Source: an uncultured Atopobiaceae bacterium (GTDB lineage Bacteria > Actinomycetota > Coriobacteriia > Coriobacteriales > Atopobiaceae). Taken from it: DNA of 64,000 nt. Below the pieces are notes generated by a model that did no database searches, was not told the origin of the DNA, and saw only the letters and a program-made list of their open reading frames with translations. The first letter of the stretch is position 1. Each line of letters begins with the position of its first letter. Positions 18,126-26,455 of this stretch are shown piece after piece. The DNA is taken from positions 1 to 64,000 of the forward strand of contig CALULO010000001.1 in assembly GCA_944321515.1 (NCBI GenBank). The letters run 5' to 3'. Made by a program: the position numbers and the translations under genes.

Positions 18126-18743
18126 TTACGGGGTAAACCGGCGTACCGAGAAGTGCTGCGGGCACTCATCCCGCTCGCCCTCGGCAGGCAGATCGAACGT
18201 GCCCTCCCGCAAAAGGGTCCAGCCCGAGCGCCCCAGGTAGGCGGGCCACTCCCCGTTGTCGGACATGTGCACGAGCGTCACCGGGCGGGCGGCCTCGCGC
18301 TCAAGCTTGTCGAGGAAGGCCCGCAGCACCGGCGTGTCAAACGGGTTGAACAGGTAGAAGCACGAGTAGGGCTCAAGCGGCAGGTCCAGCACGCTGCCGC
18401 AGACCACGTGGATGTTTTCGTAGTGCGCGGACCACGCGGCCGCCCGTGCGGCGAGCCGGGCATCCAGTTCCACGCCGGTCACCTGCCCCGGCAGCCCCGC
18501 CCACACGGCATACGCGAGCACGCGGCCCGTTCCGCACCCCACGTCAAGTACGTGATCGGCCTCGGTAAGGCCCAGGCCGCCGAGAAGGTCCTCAAGCACG
18601 AAGTACGGCGTGGGCGTTGGGTCGTGGGCGCCCTCGGCGGCATGGGAGTTCTTCTCGCCGGGGACGAGGGAGCAGCCGCAGACGGCAAGGTCTCGCTGAA
18701 CGTCCGGCTGGCTGCCCACAATATCTCCCGAGCGATGCACCAC
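18126..18743 (-). CDS. Class I SAM-dependent methyltransferase
   Basis: The start chosen is GTG 18743, with GGAAGGGG 4-5 bp upstream; the frame stays open further upstream only through a tandem repeat with no coding character. The ~205-residue protein has HVLDVGCGTGRVLAYAV (SAM motif I), VTGVELDARLAARA (motif II acidic residue) and IHVVCGSVLDLPLEPYSCFYLFNPFD. The latter, with its NPF loop, recalls N- or protein-methyltransferases, but the substrate cannot be named. It lies alone between repeat-rich DNA on both sides. Confidence 0.7.
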   Translation of the reverse strand: MVHRSGDIVGSQPDVQRDLAVCGCSLVPGEKNSHAAEGAHDPTPTPYFVLEDLLGGLGLTEADHVLDVGCGTGRVLAYAVWAGLPGQVTGVELDARLAARAAAWSAHYENIHVVCGSVLDLPLEPYSCFYLFNPFDTPVLRAFLDKLEREAARPVTLVHMSDNGEWPAYLGRSGWTLLREGTFDLPAEGERDECPQHFSVRRFTP

Positions 18744-18790
18744 GCGACCCCTTCCAATCGGCTGGCCATTGACTAACGTATCATGCCACT

Positions 18791-18840
18791 CGCCATCCCG
18801 CCGGCGCTCGCCATCCCGCCGGCGCTCGCCATCCCGCCGG
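18791..18840. repeat. 18-bp tandem repeat, 2.8 copies
   Basis: The unit CGCCATCCCGCCGGCGCT occurs at 18791 and 18809 and partly at 18827, just upstream of the methyltransferase start and 11 bp past the next gene's stop. Confidence 0.8.
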
Positions 18841-18850
18841 GAAGATTGGT

Positions 18851-20023
18851 CTATTCGGCCGTGGGCCTTGCGTCGATGTCCGCCCCGCTGCGCGCGCATA
18901 GGGACCGCCAGCGCCGCTCCGCCATGAGCCGGTAGGCAAAGCGCGGAATCACGGGCTCGCACGCGATGCAACCCGCATCCTCGCGGGAGACAACCGCCGT
19001 CGCCAGCCGTCCAATGCCCGGTGCGAGGTGCCTGCGAAACAGGCTGCCCGCAGGACGGTCGCTCGTGGGCACGATCATTCCACCGGCGCCGACCATGAGC
19101 CCGCCGCCCCACACCAGCCCACGGGCTGCGCAGAAGTTCTCCAGGACGGAGAATGACGGAGCAATCTGCTCCGACTCATAGAATCCCAGGTTCGAGAGGG
19201 CGTACACGAGCGTGCCCGGTTCAAGTTCGGCGCGGTCGAGCCAGTCAACCAGGTTGGAGGGGAGCGCGTCGACGTACAACGGGTACCCAATGACCACGCG
19301 GCCCGCCCGGGCGACCTCGTCCCCAGCCCCCATGCCCGGGCGGGGGCACGAAACCGTTCCGGTGACCGTGTCTCCCTTCTCGAGCAGCGCGTCGGAGAGC
19401 TCGCTCAGCAGGATCTTCGTGGCGCTCCGCTCCCCCTTGGGGCTCGCGTTCACAAGGACTAGCCCGTCCGACGCAGCGGCGGCCGAGGGTCTGACGCGTG
19501 GGGCGTCCGACGCGCAGGGAGCCGACTCCCTTTCAAGCACGCCCTCCGGCCCCGCCGGAAACCACACATCCTCAAGCCGCATCCCGAGGTTGCAGGCGTT
19601 CGCCCCGGCGATTACGGAGAGCGTCTCTCGCTCGGCCGCGGTCGACGGGCCGTAGAGGCAGACGCGAAGGCGGATCGTCCTGTCGTAGCGCAGGCGATGG
19701 TGCATCTCGCCGCCAAGCATCCTGAAACACGGGTGCACGTAGGGGATGCAGCGGTCGATGATCGCCTTCACGGTCCGGCTGTACCCGCCGTAGGCGCAGC
19801 GCGACACAACCTGGAGCTCATCGGTCCGGGCGAGCGTCTCCCCCAGACGCTGCAGCCCGTCCCTGAGCACGCACGTCCCCGGCGTCTTGGTCCAGCAGCC
19901 GAAGCACCCCACGCAGCTGCGAGAGGGTTCCACCTCCTCCGGCCCCACGATCACGTCGAAGCCCTTGTCGATTCCCAGCCGGGCAAGCTCCGCACGGTCA
20001 AGGTCGGTAAAAAGCGTCTTCAT
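18851..20023 (-). CDS. Double flavodoxin-fold NAD(P)H-dependent FMN reductase-like protein
   Basis: A 390-residue protein from ATG 20023. The N-terminal half carries SCVGCFGCWTKTPGTCVLRD, the Cys-containing loop of iron-sulfur-flavoprotein-like NADPH-dependent FMN reductases. The second half restarts with LVLVNASPKGERSATKILLSELSDALLEKGD, a typical FMN phosphate-binding loop, then VVIGYPLYVDALPSNLVDWLD. It therefore looks like two flavodoxin domains in one chain, the first with a degenerate flavin loop. A role in electron transfer or quinone/flavin reduction is inferred. The next gene on the same strand (EFR1-like) is also a flavodoxin protein. Confidence 0.7.
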   Translation of the reverse strand: MKTLFTDLDRAELARLGIDKGFDVIVGPEEVEPSRSCVGCFGCWTKTPGTCVLRDGLQRLGETLARTDELQVVSRCAYGGYSRTVKAIIDRCIPYVHPCFRMLGGEMHHRLRYDRTIRLRVCLYGPSTAAERETLSVIAGANACNLGMRLEDVWFPAGPEGVLERESAPCASDAPRVRPSAAAASDGLVLVNASPKGERSATKILLSELSDALLEKGDTVTGTVSCPRPGMGAGDEVARAGRVVIGYPLYVDALPSNLVDWLDRAELEPGTLVYALSNLGFYESEQIAPSFSVLENFCAARGLVWGGGLMVGAGGMIVPTSDRPAGSLFRRHLAPGIGRLATAVVSREDAGCIACEPVIPRFAYRLMAERRWRSLCARSGADIDARPTAE

Positions 20024-20256
20024 GCAACACCCCATCCAATCGCACACCCGAAGCCGCGGCATCCGGTCGATAATCCCGAAGTGTTACTTTTCCAATAGCA
20101 TTTATTCGAGTCGCCAAGACGGACGATTGACGATAAGTACACACGAAGGGTGCGGCGGGGCCGATGCGCCCATAGCCATCACGCCCGTCATGCACGGGAA
20201 TGCGGGCGCGCCAGCAAGGAGAACCCGAGACCCGTGAGCGCTGAAGTGGCGTGCCC

Positions 20257-21009
20257 TCAGTCCCCGAGCTCGGCAAGCAGCGCGTCAAGCGAGTAACGCC
20301 CGCGGCGCTCGGCGCCCTTCCCGTACTGGATGGCGGACCGGGGGCACCCGTTGATGCAGCGCGAGCACATCAGACACGAGGGGGAGCTCCAAACGGGACG
20401 GCCCCCGTCCATCTTGATGGCCCCCGCCGGGCACCGCCGGGCGCACAGCCCGCACCCGTCGCAGGCGCTCGTCACGGCAAACGATGAGGTCCCCCGGCCG
20501 AACTTGTTGAACGCCCGATTCACAACCCCCGACTTGAGCCCCGCAAGGGGCCCAACGTCAACATGGCGGCCGCCGTGACGGGACAGCACCTCCTCGGCAA
20601 TGGCGCGCACCGACTCCCTGGCGCGGGAGAGCTTCTCGAGCGCCGCCGCACGCGACTCGAGCTCGGACCCCATGACGTAGTTGTTGGGCATGGGAATCCC
20701 GTACGCCCCGTCGAGGCGAAAGGCCCGGCCAAGCGCGTCCAGGGCATTCCCGGCCTCCGACCCGTAGGTGCAGACCGCAAAGGCAAAGGCGGGCTCTGGC
20801 GGGTCGAGACGGGCGGCGAGGGCAAGGACGGGCTCGGGGACTCCCCAGGTGTATATGGGGAAGACGAGGCCCACGCGCTCTTCGGACGTGACGTCGGGAG
20901 CCGAGACGAGGCCCGGGCCCGTAACGTCCACGGCCCGGTCGCCCGTTGCCTCGGCAAGCCCCCGCGCGGCCCAAGCGGAGTTCCCCGTTCCCGAGAAGTA
21001 CAAGAACAT
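20257..21009 (-). CDS. EFR1-type flavodoxin-ferredoxin fusion
   Basis: The start is ATG 21009 after AGGGGGTCGGA. Residues 1-150 are a flavodoxin-like domain (FLYFSGTGNSAWAARGLA, the FMN phosphate loop; VFPIYTWGVP). Residues ~180-240 hold two [4Fe-4S] motifs: CDGCGLCARRCP and CLMCSRCINGCP. This arrangement is the EFR1 family of anaerobes, thought to carry electrons between ferredoxin and flavin. The 233 bp between this gene and the double-flavodoxin gene contain nothing recognisable. Confidence 0.85.
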   Translation of the reverse strand: MFLYFSGTGNSAWAARGLAEATGDRAVDVTGPGLVSAPDVTSEERVGLVFPIYTWGVPEPVLALAARLDPPEPAFAFAVCTYGSEAGNALDALGRAFRLDGAYGIPMPNNYVMGSELESRAAALEKLSRARESVRAIAEEVLSRHGGRHVDVGPLAGLKSGVVNRAFNKFGRGTSSFAVTSACDGCGLCARRCPAGAIKMDGGRPVWSSPSCLMCSRCINGCPRSAIQYGKGAERRGRYSLDALLAELGD

Positions 21010-21133
21010 TCCGACCCCCTGCCTTCTGCCGCGCCTTCGCGCGACAGCCGCCTCTCTGTCATCTAACAAGCGTAGGTCACACCCGCCCCTTACGCGCTTC
21101 GCACATCTAGCAAGCGTAGGTCATGCCTGCCCC

Positions 21134-21868
21134 CTACGCGCTCCACTCGAGCAGCCTCCCGAGGAAGTGCTGGAGCTCCGGGGTCCTCGGGTCGGCGAAG
21201 ACTCGCTCGCTTGGCCCGTGCTCCACGAGGCGTCCCCCGCACAGGAAGGCAACCTCGTCACAGGCGCGGCGCGCAAACCCCATCTCGTGAGTGACCGCTA
21301 TGAAGCGAGTGCCCTCGTCCTTCAGGCTGCGGAGAAGATCGAGCACCTCGCAGGTGTACTCGGGGTCGAGGGCCGAGGTGGGCTCGTCGAGCAGCAGCAT
21401 CTTGGGGCGCGGGGCAACCGCCCGGGCTATGGCCACGCGCTGGCGCTGACCGCCGGAGAGCTGCGCCGGGTACTTGTCCGCCTCCTCTCCGAGCCCGAAC
21501 CTCCGCAGGAGCTCGTCGGCGCGAAGCCGCGCCTCGTCCTCCCCCATCCCGTGGACCGCGCGCAGGGGCAGCGCCACGTTCTCCCGGGCGCTCAGATGGT
21601 GGAAGAGGCCCCCGTCCTGAAAGACGAACCCAAGGCTCGAGCGGTAGCGCACGAGGCCCTGCTCGTCATGGGGCACCTCCTCGCCGTCCAGGAGAATCTC
21701 CCCCGCCGTCGGCTGAAGGAGCCCTCCCAGAATGCGCAGGAGCGTCGACTTGCCGCCGCCGGACGGGCCAATGACGGCCAGTGTGGTCACGTCACCCGAG
21801 AAGTCAATGCCCTTGAGCACCGGAACGCCGTCGAAGTTCTTCTCGACGCCTCGCATCTCAATGCGCAT
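21134..21868 (-). CDS. Polar amino acid ABC transporter, ATP-binding protein
   Basis: The start is ATG 21868 with GAGGAGG upstream, overlapping the permease gene by 11 bp. The 244-residue protein shows Walker A IGPSGGGKSTLLR, Q-loop FQDGGLF, signature LSGGQRQRVAIARA, Walker B MLLLDEPTSALDPE and H-loop AVTHEMGFA. FARRACDEVAFLCGGRLVEHGP is typical of GlnQ/HisP ATPases. It is the last gene of a four-gene MarR-SBP-permease-ATPase operon. Confidence 0.9.
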   Translation of the reverse strand: MRIEMRGVEKNFDGVPVLKGIDFSGDVTTLAVIGPSGGGKSTLLRILGGLLQPTAGEILLDGEEVPHDEQGLVRYRSSLGFVFQDGGLFHHLSARENVALPLRAVHGMGEDEARLRADELLRRFGLGEEADKYPAQLSGGQRQRVAIARAVAPRPKMLLLDEPTSALDPEYTCEVLDLLRSLKDEGTRFIAVTHEMGFARRACDEVAFLCGGRLVEHGPSERVFADPRTPELQHFLGRLLEWSA

Positions 21869-22637
21869 AGGTGAGCCTCCTCTCGAAGGCACGGCTCACG
21901 AACATGATGGGGAGCGTCAGGCACAGATAGAGGCCGGCCAGGAAGAGATAGGTCCCGAACAGGTTGAACGTGGTGGCGCTGATCTCGCGCATGGTCTGGG
22001 TAAGCTCAACCACCGCAATCACCGAGAGGAGCGACGAGTCCTTGACGATGCTCGCAAACTGACCGGTGAGCGCCGGGAGCGTCCGCGAGACGAGCTGGGG
22101 CACCACCACGTAGCGCATTGTCTGCGCACGGGTGAACCCGACGGCGCGGGCCGCCTCAAGCTGCCCGGCGTCAAGGGAGCTCAGGCTTCCGCGCACGATC
22201 TCGGCGATGTAGGCCCCCGAGAACACCGACAGGATGACGATGCCCGCAACCAGGCGGTTCTCGACGCCCCAGGCCGTGCCCACCACGTAGAAGAAGAGGT
22301 AGATCTGGGCGAGCAGGGGCGTCCCCCTCACGAGCTTCACGTAGAGGTCGCACAGGTAGCGCACCGGCAGGACGCGGCTGCCCTGGCCGACCGCCACGGG
22401 GAGCCCGATGACGAGGCTCAGAACGAGGCTTCCCGCCGAGATGGCAAGGGTGAGCAGCAGGCCGTCCAGGATGCGTACCTGGAATCTCGCCACGAAGCTG
22501 AAGTCGAGCGCGACCCCCACCATGGCCAGCGAGGCCCAGAAGAACAGGACGACAAGAACGATGACGACGAGATACCAGACGGCCGCCTGAATGGGCCTGG
22601 CGCGCCCGTCGGCATCCGCAAGCAGGGGGTTACGCAT
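21858..22637 (-). CDS. Polar amino acid ABC transporter, permease
   Basis: A 259-residue HisM/GlnP-type permease. After an N-terminal membrane segment comes RFQVRILDGLLLTLAISAGSLVLSLVIGLPVA, then LVRGTPLLAQIYLFFY and the EAA-loop EIVRGSLSSLDAGQLEAARAVGFTRAQTMRYVVVPQ. It overlaps the binding-protein gene by 8 bp and the ATPase gene by 11 bp, so the three are coupled. Confidence 0.9.
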   Translation of the reverse strand: MRNPLLADADGRARPIQAAVWYLVVIVLVVLFFWASLAMVGVALDFSFVARFQVRILDGLLLTLAISAGSLVLSLVIGLPVAVGQGSRVLPVRYLCDLYVKLVRGTPLLAQIYLFFYVVGTAWGVENRLVAGIVILSVFSGAYIAEIVRGSLSSLDAGQLEAARAVGFTRAQTMRYVVVPQLVSRTLPALTGQFASIVKDSSLLSVIAVVELTQTMREISATTFNLFGTYLFLAGLYLCLTLPIMFVSRAFERRLTYAH

Positions 22638-23526
22638 TTGCCTGCTCCTGAGAGTCGTCGAAGTCGAAGAACCAACGGAAGCCGAGCTCCTCGAAGGCAG
22701 TGTGCTCCTCGGAGAGGTACTGATCGGTCAGCCGGTCGAACTCGCCATTTTCCTTGCCCTCGGCGATAAACGCGTTGAGCTCCTCACGCAGGGCGTCGTT
22801 GCCGTTCGCCACGGCGATGCCCCAGTACTCCGGGTCCTGGAAGGGGATGTAGACGGCCGTGGTGGTGTCCGGATTCGCCGCCTGGTTGCGGTAGATGGTG
22901 AGCTGGTCGTAGAGGAAGCCGTCGGCACGTCCCTGCGTGACCTCGGTGACGCAGGCGCTCTCGTCAGTCAGGCGCATGACGGTGGCGGAGGTGAGGTGCT
23001 CGGTTGCATAGACGTCCCCCGTCGAGCCCGTCTTCACCGCGACCGTCTTCCCCTCCTGGTTGAGGTCGTCGATCGAGGCAACGCCCGAGCTGGCGTTTGC
23101 GAGGATGGCGAGCTGCGCGACGGCATAGGGGTCGGTGAAGTCGACCTGCTCCTCGCGCTCGTCGGTAATGGTCATGGAGCTGATCACGCAGTCGGCGGCT
23201 CCCGTCTGGAGCGAGGGGATGAGGCCATCCCAGGCCGTGTTCTCAATCTGGATGTCATACCCGTAGGCCTCGCCGAAGTCCCTCATGAAGGTGACGGAGA
23301 TGCCGGTGGGCTCCCCCTGCTCGTCACGCGTCTCGAACGGCGGGTACGCGAGCTCCATGGCAACCTTGAGCGTCCCCTTGGACGACCCGTCCGACGCGGT
23401 GGCGGCATCCGTCGAATCCCCCGACGAGCACCCCGCAAGCGTCGCGAGCATCCCGCTCGCGGCAAACGTGGCGGCGAGAAGCCCGCGACGGGAGACGGTC
23501 CTACCGATCAGATCTTCACTCATCAT
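22630..23526 (-). CDS. Amino acid ABC transporter substrate-binding lipoprotein
   Basis: I use ATG 23526 (GGGGGAAC upstream). The N-terminus has a twin-arginine-like VSRRGLLAATF, a hydrophobic core and lipobox LAGCSSG, so it is a lipid-anchored extracellular binding protein, possibly Tat-exported. The mature part is a family 3 solute-binding fold: LKVAMELAYPPFETRDEQGEPTGISV, WDGLIPSLQTGAADCVISSMTITDEREEQVDFTDPY. The Asp in VDFTDPY and the residues around SSMTIT contact the amino acid in relatives. The exact amino acid is not predictable. Confidence 0.9.
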   Translation of the reverse strand: MMSEDLIGRTVSRRGLLAATFAASGMLATLAGCSSGDSTDAATASDGSSKGTLKVAMELAYPPFETRDEQGEPTGISVTFMRDFGEAYGYDIQIENTAWDGLIPSLQTGAADCVISSMTITDEREEQVDFTDPYAVAQLAILANASSGVASIDDLNQEGKTVAVKTGSTGDVYATEHLTSATVMRLTDESACVTEVTQGRADGFLYDQLTIYRNQAANPDTTTAVYIPFQDPEYWGIAVANGNDALREELNAFIAEGKENGEFDRLTDQYLSEEHTAFEELGFRWFFDFDDSQEQANA

Positions 23527-23553
23527 TGTTGTTCCCCCTGACCTTGGCATCTG

Positions 23554-24030
23554 TTATCCCCTGGGCGGCTCCGCGGACGTGCCGTCCTCGCGCCGCCCCA
23601 TCGCCGCCGCGAGGTTTCCCCGCATGGCGGCGAGCACGCGCACGCACGCCGACAAGTCCTCGGCGTCCACCCCTTCCTCCCAGCTCCTCCTCAGCTCGTT
23701 CGAGATTTGGCTGAAGGGCTCCCTGAGCCTATGCCCCTCCTCCGTCAGCGACACGACCGTCGAGCGCCTGTCGCGGTCGCTCTTGTGCGTCTCCACAAAG
23801 CCGAGCGCGACGAGCTTGCGCACAAGGGCAGTCACCGTGGACGGGTCTCGCCCGATCGCGCTTGAGAGATCACGCATGCACATGTCTCCTCGCATGAACA
23901 GCTGGGAGAGGACGTCGCCGTGAGTGGGAGAGAGCATCGGGTAGCCGAGGTCGGAGAGCCGCGTCATCAGCAGCTGGTCAACAAGGGAGCGCGTGCGCGA
24001 TATCTCGTGCGCGAGGTCTTTCACGCTCAT
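23554..24030 (-). CDS. MarR-family regulator of the ABC importer operon
   Basis: A 158-residue protein from ATG 24030 (GGGAGGAG upstream). The MarR winged helix is read as MRDLSSAIGRDPSTVTALVRKLVALGFVETHKSDRDRRSTVVSLTEEG, with the DRR wing tip. It is first in the operon, 27 bp before the binding-protein gene. A 32-bp perfect palindrome covers the promoter's -35, so it is probably an autorepressor controlling import of an amino acid. Such a link is unusual for MarR proteins and may reflect an amino-acid-derived effector. Confidence 0.85.
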   Translation of the reverse strand: MSVKDLAHEISRTRSLVDQLLMTRLSDLGYPMLSPTHGDVLSQLFMRGDMCMRDLSSAIGRDPSTVTALVRKLVALGFVETHKSDRDRRSTVVSLTEEGHRLREPFSQISNELRRSWEEGVDAEDLSACVRVLAAMRGNLAAAMGRREDGTSAEPPRG

Positions 24031-24070
24031 GTCCGTCTCCTCCCGGCGCCTGACGTCTCGATTGGCGGTA

Positions 24071-24110
24071 AGTATAGGCGAGAGTTACTTTGACGTCAAA
24101 GTAACTCTCG
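24071..24110 (-). promoter_or_regulatory. Promoter and 32-bp palindromic operator of the MarR-ABC operon
   Basis: On the minus strand TTGACG (24094-24099) and TATACT (24071-24076) are separated by exactly 17 bp, a near-consensus sigma-70-type promoter. Bases 24079-24110 form a perfect palindrome without loop (half-site GTCAAAGTAACTCTCG) that covers the -35 and nearly all of the spacer. Binding there would exclude RNA polymerase. Confidence 0.85.
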
Positions 24111-24468
24111 GGCAAGAAGAACGATCCGGGCGCAAATCGTCGGAGTGCGACTTTCCTACGGGAACGCCCCCTGCGTCGCCTAAAAACGCGGCCCCACATC
24201 CGCGCATCGGCGAAGGCGGGGCTGCAAGAGGACCGATATTGGAGAAGGGCCGGGAGAATACTACTCCCACTCAGTAATCAAATCGTGCACTTCCATAGCC
24301 TCTCGTCTACGTGGTGTATCGGTGTCCCCCTATTCGCCGGAATCTGGCAATTTTCGAGCACTTGAGTTGAACTCAATATGAACTCAACGCCGATGTTCGC
24401 TCGACAGCTTCCGAGCGGCTTGCATTCCCGCCGAGGAGGACGGACGCCTCTGGCAAGACCAAATCCTG
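24111..24468. other. Gene-free stretch between the MarR operon and nitroreductase gene
   Basis: No supported gene. It holds TTGAGTT...AACTCAA (about 24363-24388), an interrupted inverted repeat with an inner GAGTTGAACTC, and a minus-strand 11-codon ORF (24261-24296) that I do not regard as a gene. The rest shows nothing recognisable. Confidence 0.5.
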
Positions 24469-24990
24469 CTAGATGCGCACAACATAGCCGTCCTTGCGCG
24501 GGGCGGCCGCGCCCTCGGGCTGCGCGGCGTATCCCAGGGCGATGGCACCCACACCGCGCAGCGTCTCGGGCAGGCCCCACTCCCTGAGGAGCGCCTTGCC
24601 CTCCGCGCTGTCGAAGACCTCACGCTCGCGGTGGATCCAGCAGCTGGCGAGCCCCAGGGCATGCGCCGCGAGCATGAGGTTCTCCAGCACGCAGGAACCG
24701 TCCTCCACGAAGGTGCCGCGTCCGCCGTCGGCGAGCACGACCACGATGACCGGAGCGCCATAGTACGGGTCGGTGTCCTTTCCCATGACGGCGGCGTTGA
24801 GCTGGCGCAGGCGCTCGCGGGTCTCGGGGTCGGTCACCGCCACGATCACCGGCGACTGGTGGCCGCCGCCGGTGGGCGCGAAGGTGCCCGCCTCGAGCAC
24901 CTGATCGAGCAGCTCCTCCGGCACGGGCTCCGCCGTGTATGATCGCACGCTGCGACGCGTCTTGATGAGGTCGATGAGGTCGTTCGCCAT
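24469..24990 (-). CDS. Nitroreductase-family flavoprotein
   Basis: A 173-residue protein from ATG 24990 (AGAAAGGA upstream). KTRRSVRSYTAEPVPEELLDQVLEAGTFAPTGGGHQ is the N-terminal FMN-binding arginine/serine region, ENLMLAAHALGLASCWI the dimer helix and GVGAIALGYAA the C-terminal strand-loop. These enzymes reduce nitro or quinone compounds with NAD(P)H. The frame is open for another 140 codons upstream but lacks protein character there. Substrate unknown. Confidence 0.85.
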   Translation of the reverse strand: MANDLIDLIKTRRSVRSYTAEPVPEELLDQVLEAGTFAPTGGGHQSPVIVAVTDPETRERLRQLNAAVMGKDTDPYYGAPVIVVVLADGGRGTFVEDGSCVLENLMLAAHALGLASCWIHREREVFDSAEGKALLREWGLPETLRGVGAIALGYAAQPEGAAAPRKDGYVVRI

Positions 24991-25167
24991 GATGTCATGT
25001 CCTTTCTCCCGCTGGCGCTGTCTATATAGAAAGGCCGCCCGTCTGCCAAGGGCAGGCGAGCGGCGAAAAGATGACGGTATCCGGAAAAATCCGCTGCGAT
25101 TTTCGAGACCCATTATGGCCTCAACGTCAGCGCTGTCAAGAGCCGAGGGCGATCCGACCATTCCTGC

Positions 25168-25196
25168 TTGACATTTTCGAAGAACCCTCGACAATT
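25168..25196 (+). promoter_or_regulatory. Probable promoter of the DMT transporter leader
   Basis: TTGACA (25168-25173), a 17-bp spacer and ACAATT (25191-25196). The -35 is a perfect consensus and the -10 is weak. Transcription would begin about 170 bp before the coding start, giving a long leader. Confidence 0.5.
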
Positions 25197-25245
25197 TAGT
25201 CCGTCTAAAATCGTGTGGACTTTTCTGGGCGCAAGCCACCTTTTT

Positions 25246-25283
25246 GCCACGCAGCCGAGCTTCGGTCGCGTGGCCTTTTCTTT
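25246..25283 (+). terminator. Hairpin terminator in the DMT transporter leader
   Basis: GCCACGC (25246-25252) pairs with GCGTGGC (25268-25274) around a loop that itself can fold. CTTTTCTTT follows. It lies between the promoter-like sequence and the gene on the same strand, so it could be an attenuator or the end of a short RNA. It is also preceded by a T-run, so it may work in both directions. Confidence 0.55.
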
Positions 25284-25375
25284 GGGGGCAATCGCCAACC
25301 GCATGGTCTCTCTTCCGAAAGCTCGAAACGTACGAAGCCATGCCCCGCGCGAGGCGGGGCGCGGGGGGAGAGAAC

Positions 25376-26338
25376 ATGGGAAGCGCAATCAATTCGCAAA
25401 CGCCATCTACGGACACCTCGTCTTCGCAGCATCGCCAGGTTACGGCCGCCCTACAGGTATTTGCCGGCGGGGCCTGTTATGGCGCGATGGCAACCACGTA
25501 CAAGCTTGCTTACGCAGCAGGCTTTACCTCCGCGCAGGTGGTGGCGAGCCAGGCGTGGTTCGGCTGCCTGTTCTTCGTACTTGCAACGGCTGTGAAACTG
25601 GCGCGCGGCGGGCGCTTGGTTCGCCTTACGGGCACGCAGGCGCTCAAACTCATGGGGCTTGGCGCCCTAACCTGCACCACTTCGATCCTGTACTGCTACG
25701 CCATGAGCGTGCTCCCCGCACCCGTAGCGCTCACGCTGCTGTTCCAGTTCACCTGGATGGGACTCATCTGGCAGACCATCATAACGCGGCGGGCGCCCAA
25801 GCCCCTCGAAATCGCCTCGGCCGCGGTCATCGTGTTCGGCACCGTGTTCGCAAGCGGCGTCTACAAAACAGGGCTCGCCGGCTACGACCCCGTCGCCCTC
25901 GTCTGTGCCCTCGGAGCGGCTGTGACCTGCTCTCTGTTCGTCACGTTTTCTGGCAAGGTCAAGGTTAGCTGCTCCAACGAGCAGCGAGGCGTCATCGTGT
26001 GCCTCGGCGCGGGCATCATGTCGCTCACTGTGTGTCCCAACTACCTCGTCTCCGGCGTCGTCTTCCAGGGCATCCTGCCCTTTGCCGCCGTAGCGGGATT
26101 CTTCGGCCTCATGTGCCCGGTGCTGCTCTTCGGCCTGGGCTCCCCGCACCTGCCCGCCGGCCTCTCCACCGTCATGGCGGCCGCCGAGCTCCCCGCCGGT
26201 CTCTTTATCGCCATGATCGTGCTCGGCGAGCCCCTCGGCGCCGTCGAATGGCTGGGCGTGGCCGTCATCCTCGCCGGCGTGTGCCTTGCGCAAGTGCCCG
26301 CGCTGAGAGGGGTCCGCTCACAGAGACCGACGGTATAG
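25376..26338 (+). CDS. EamA/DMT-superfamily transporter
   Basis: A 320-residue protein from ATG 25376 with GGGGGAG upstream. Ten hydrophobic segments are visible in two repeats of five: GGACYGAMATTYKLAYAAGFTSAQVV starts the first EamA unit, and LAQVPAL ends the second. The first ~22 residues are hydrophilic and Ser/Thr-rich. Substrate not predictable (metabolite exporter family). Its leader contains a possible attenuator, and a strong hairpin follows the gene. Confidence 0.8.
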   Translation: MGSAINSQTPSTDTSSSQHRQVTAALQVFAGGACYGAMATTYKLAYAAGFTSAQVVASQAWFGCLFFVLATAVKLARGGRLVRLTGTQALKLMGLGALTCTTSILYCYAMSVLPAPVALTLLFQFTWMGLIWQTIITRRAPKPLEIASAAVIVFGTVFASGVYKTGLAGYDPVALVCALGAAVTCSLFVTFSGKVKVSCSNEQRGVIVCLGAGIMSLTVCPNYLVSGVVFQGILPFAAVAGFFGLMCPVLLFGLGSPHLPAGLSTVMAAAELPAGLFIAMIVLGEPLGAVEWLGVAVILAGVCLAQVPALRGVRSQRPTV

Positions 26339-26352
26339 CCATGCCAATGAGA

Positions 26353-26392
26353 CGGCTGCGGCCTCCGAACGTTCGGTCGGATGCCGCAGCCG
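26353..26392 (+). terminator. Hairpin after the DMT transporter gene
   Basis: CGGCTGCGGC (26353-26362) pairs perfectly with GCCGCAGCCG (26383-26392); the loop contains the palindrome CCGAACGTTCGG. There is no strong T-run after it. Confidence 0.55.
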
Positions 26393-26455
26393 GCGGGGAC
26401 AATGTGATTATCTAAGGGGAAAGGGCGGAATCGGAATGCAGGAGGGGCAGGCGCC

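Noticed and set aside
24261-24296. Eleven-residue leader peptide on the minus strand (MEVHDLITEWE)
   Set aside because: It has a GAGAGG-like site but lies upstream of the mapped MarR promoter, so it would not be on that transcript; too short to support.
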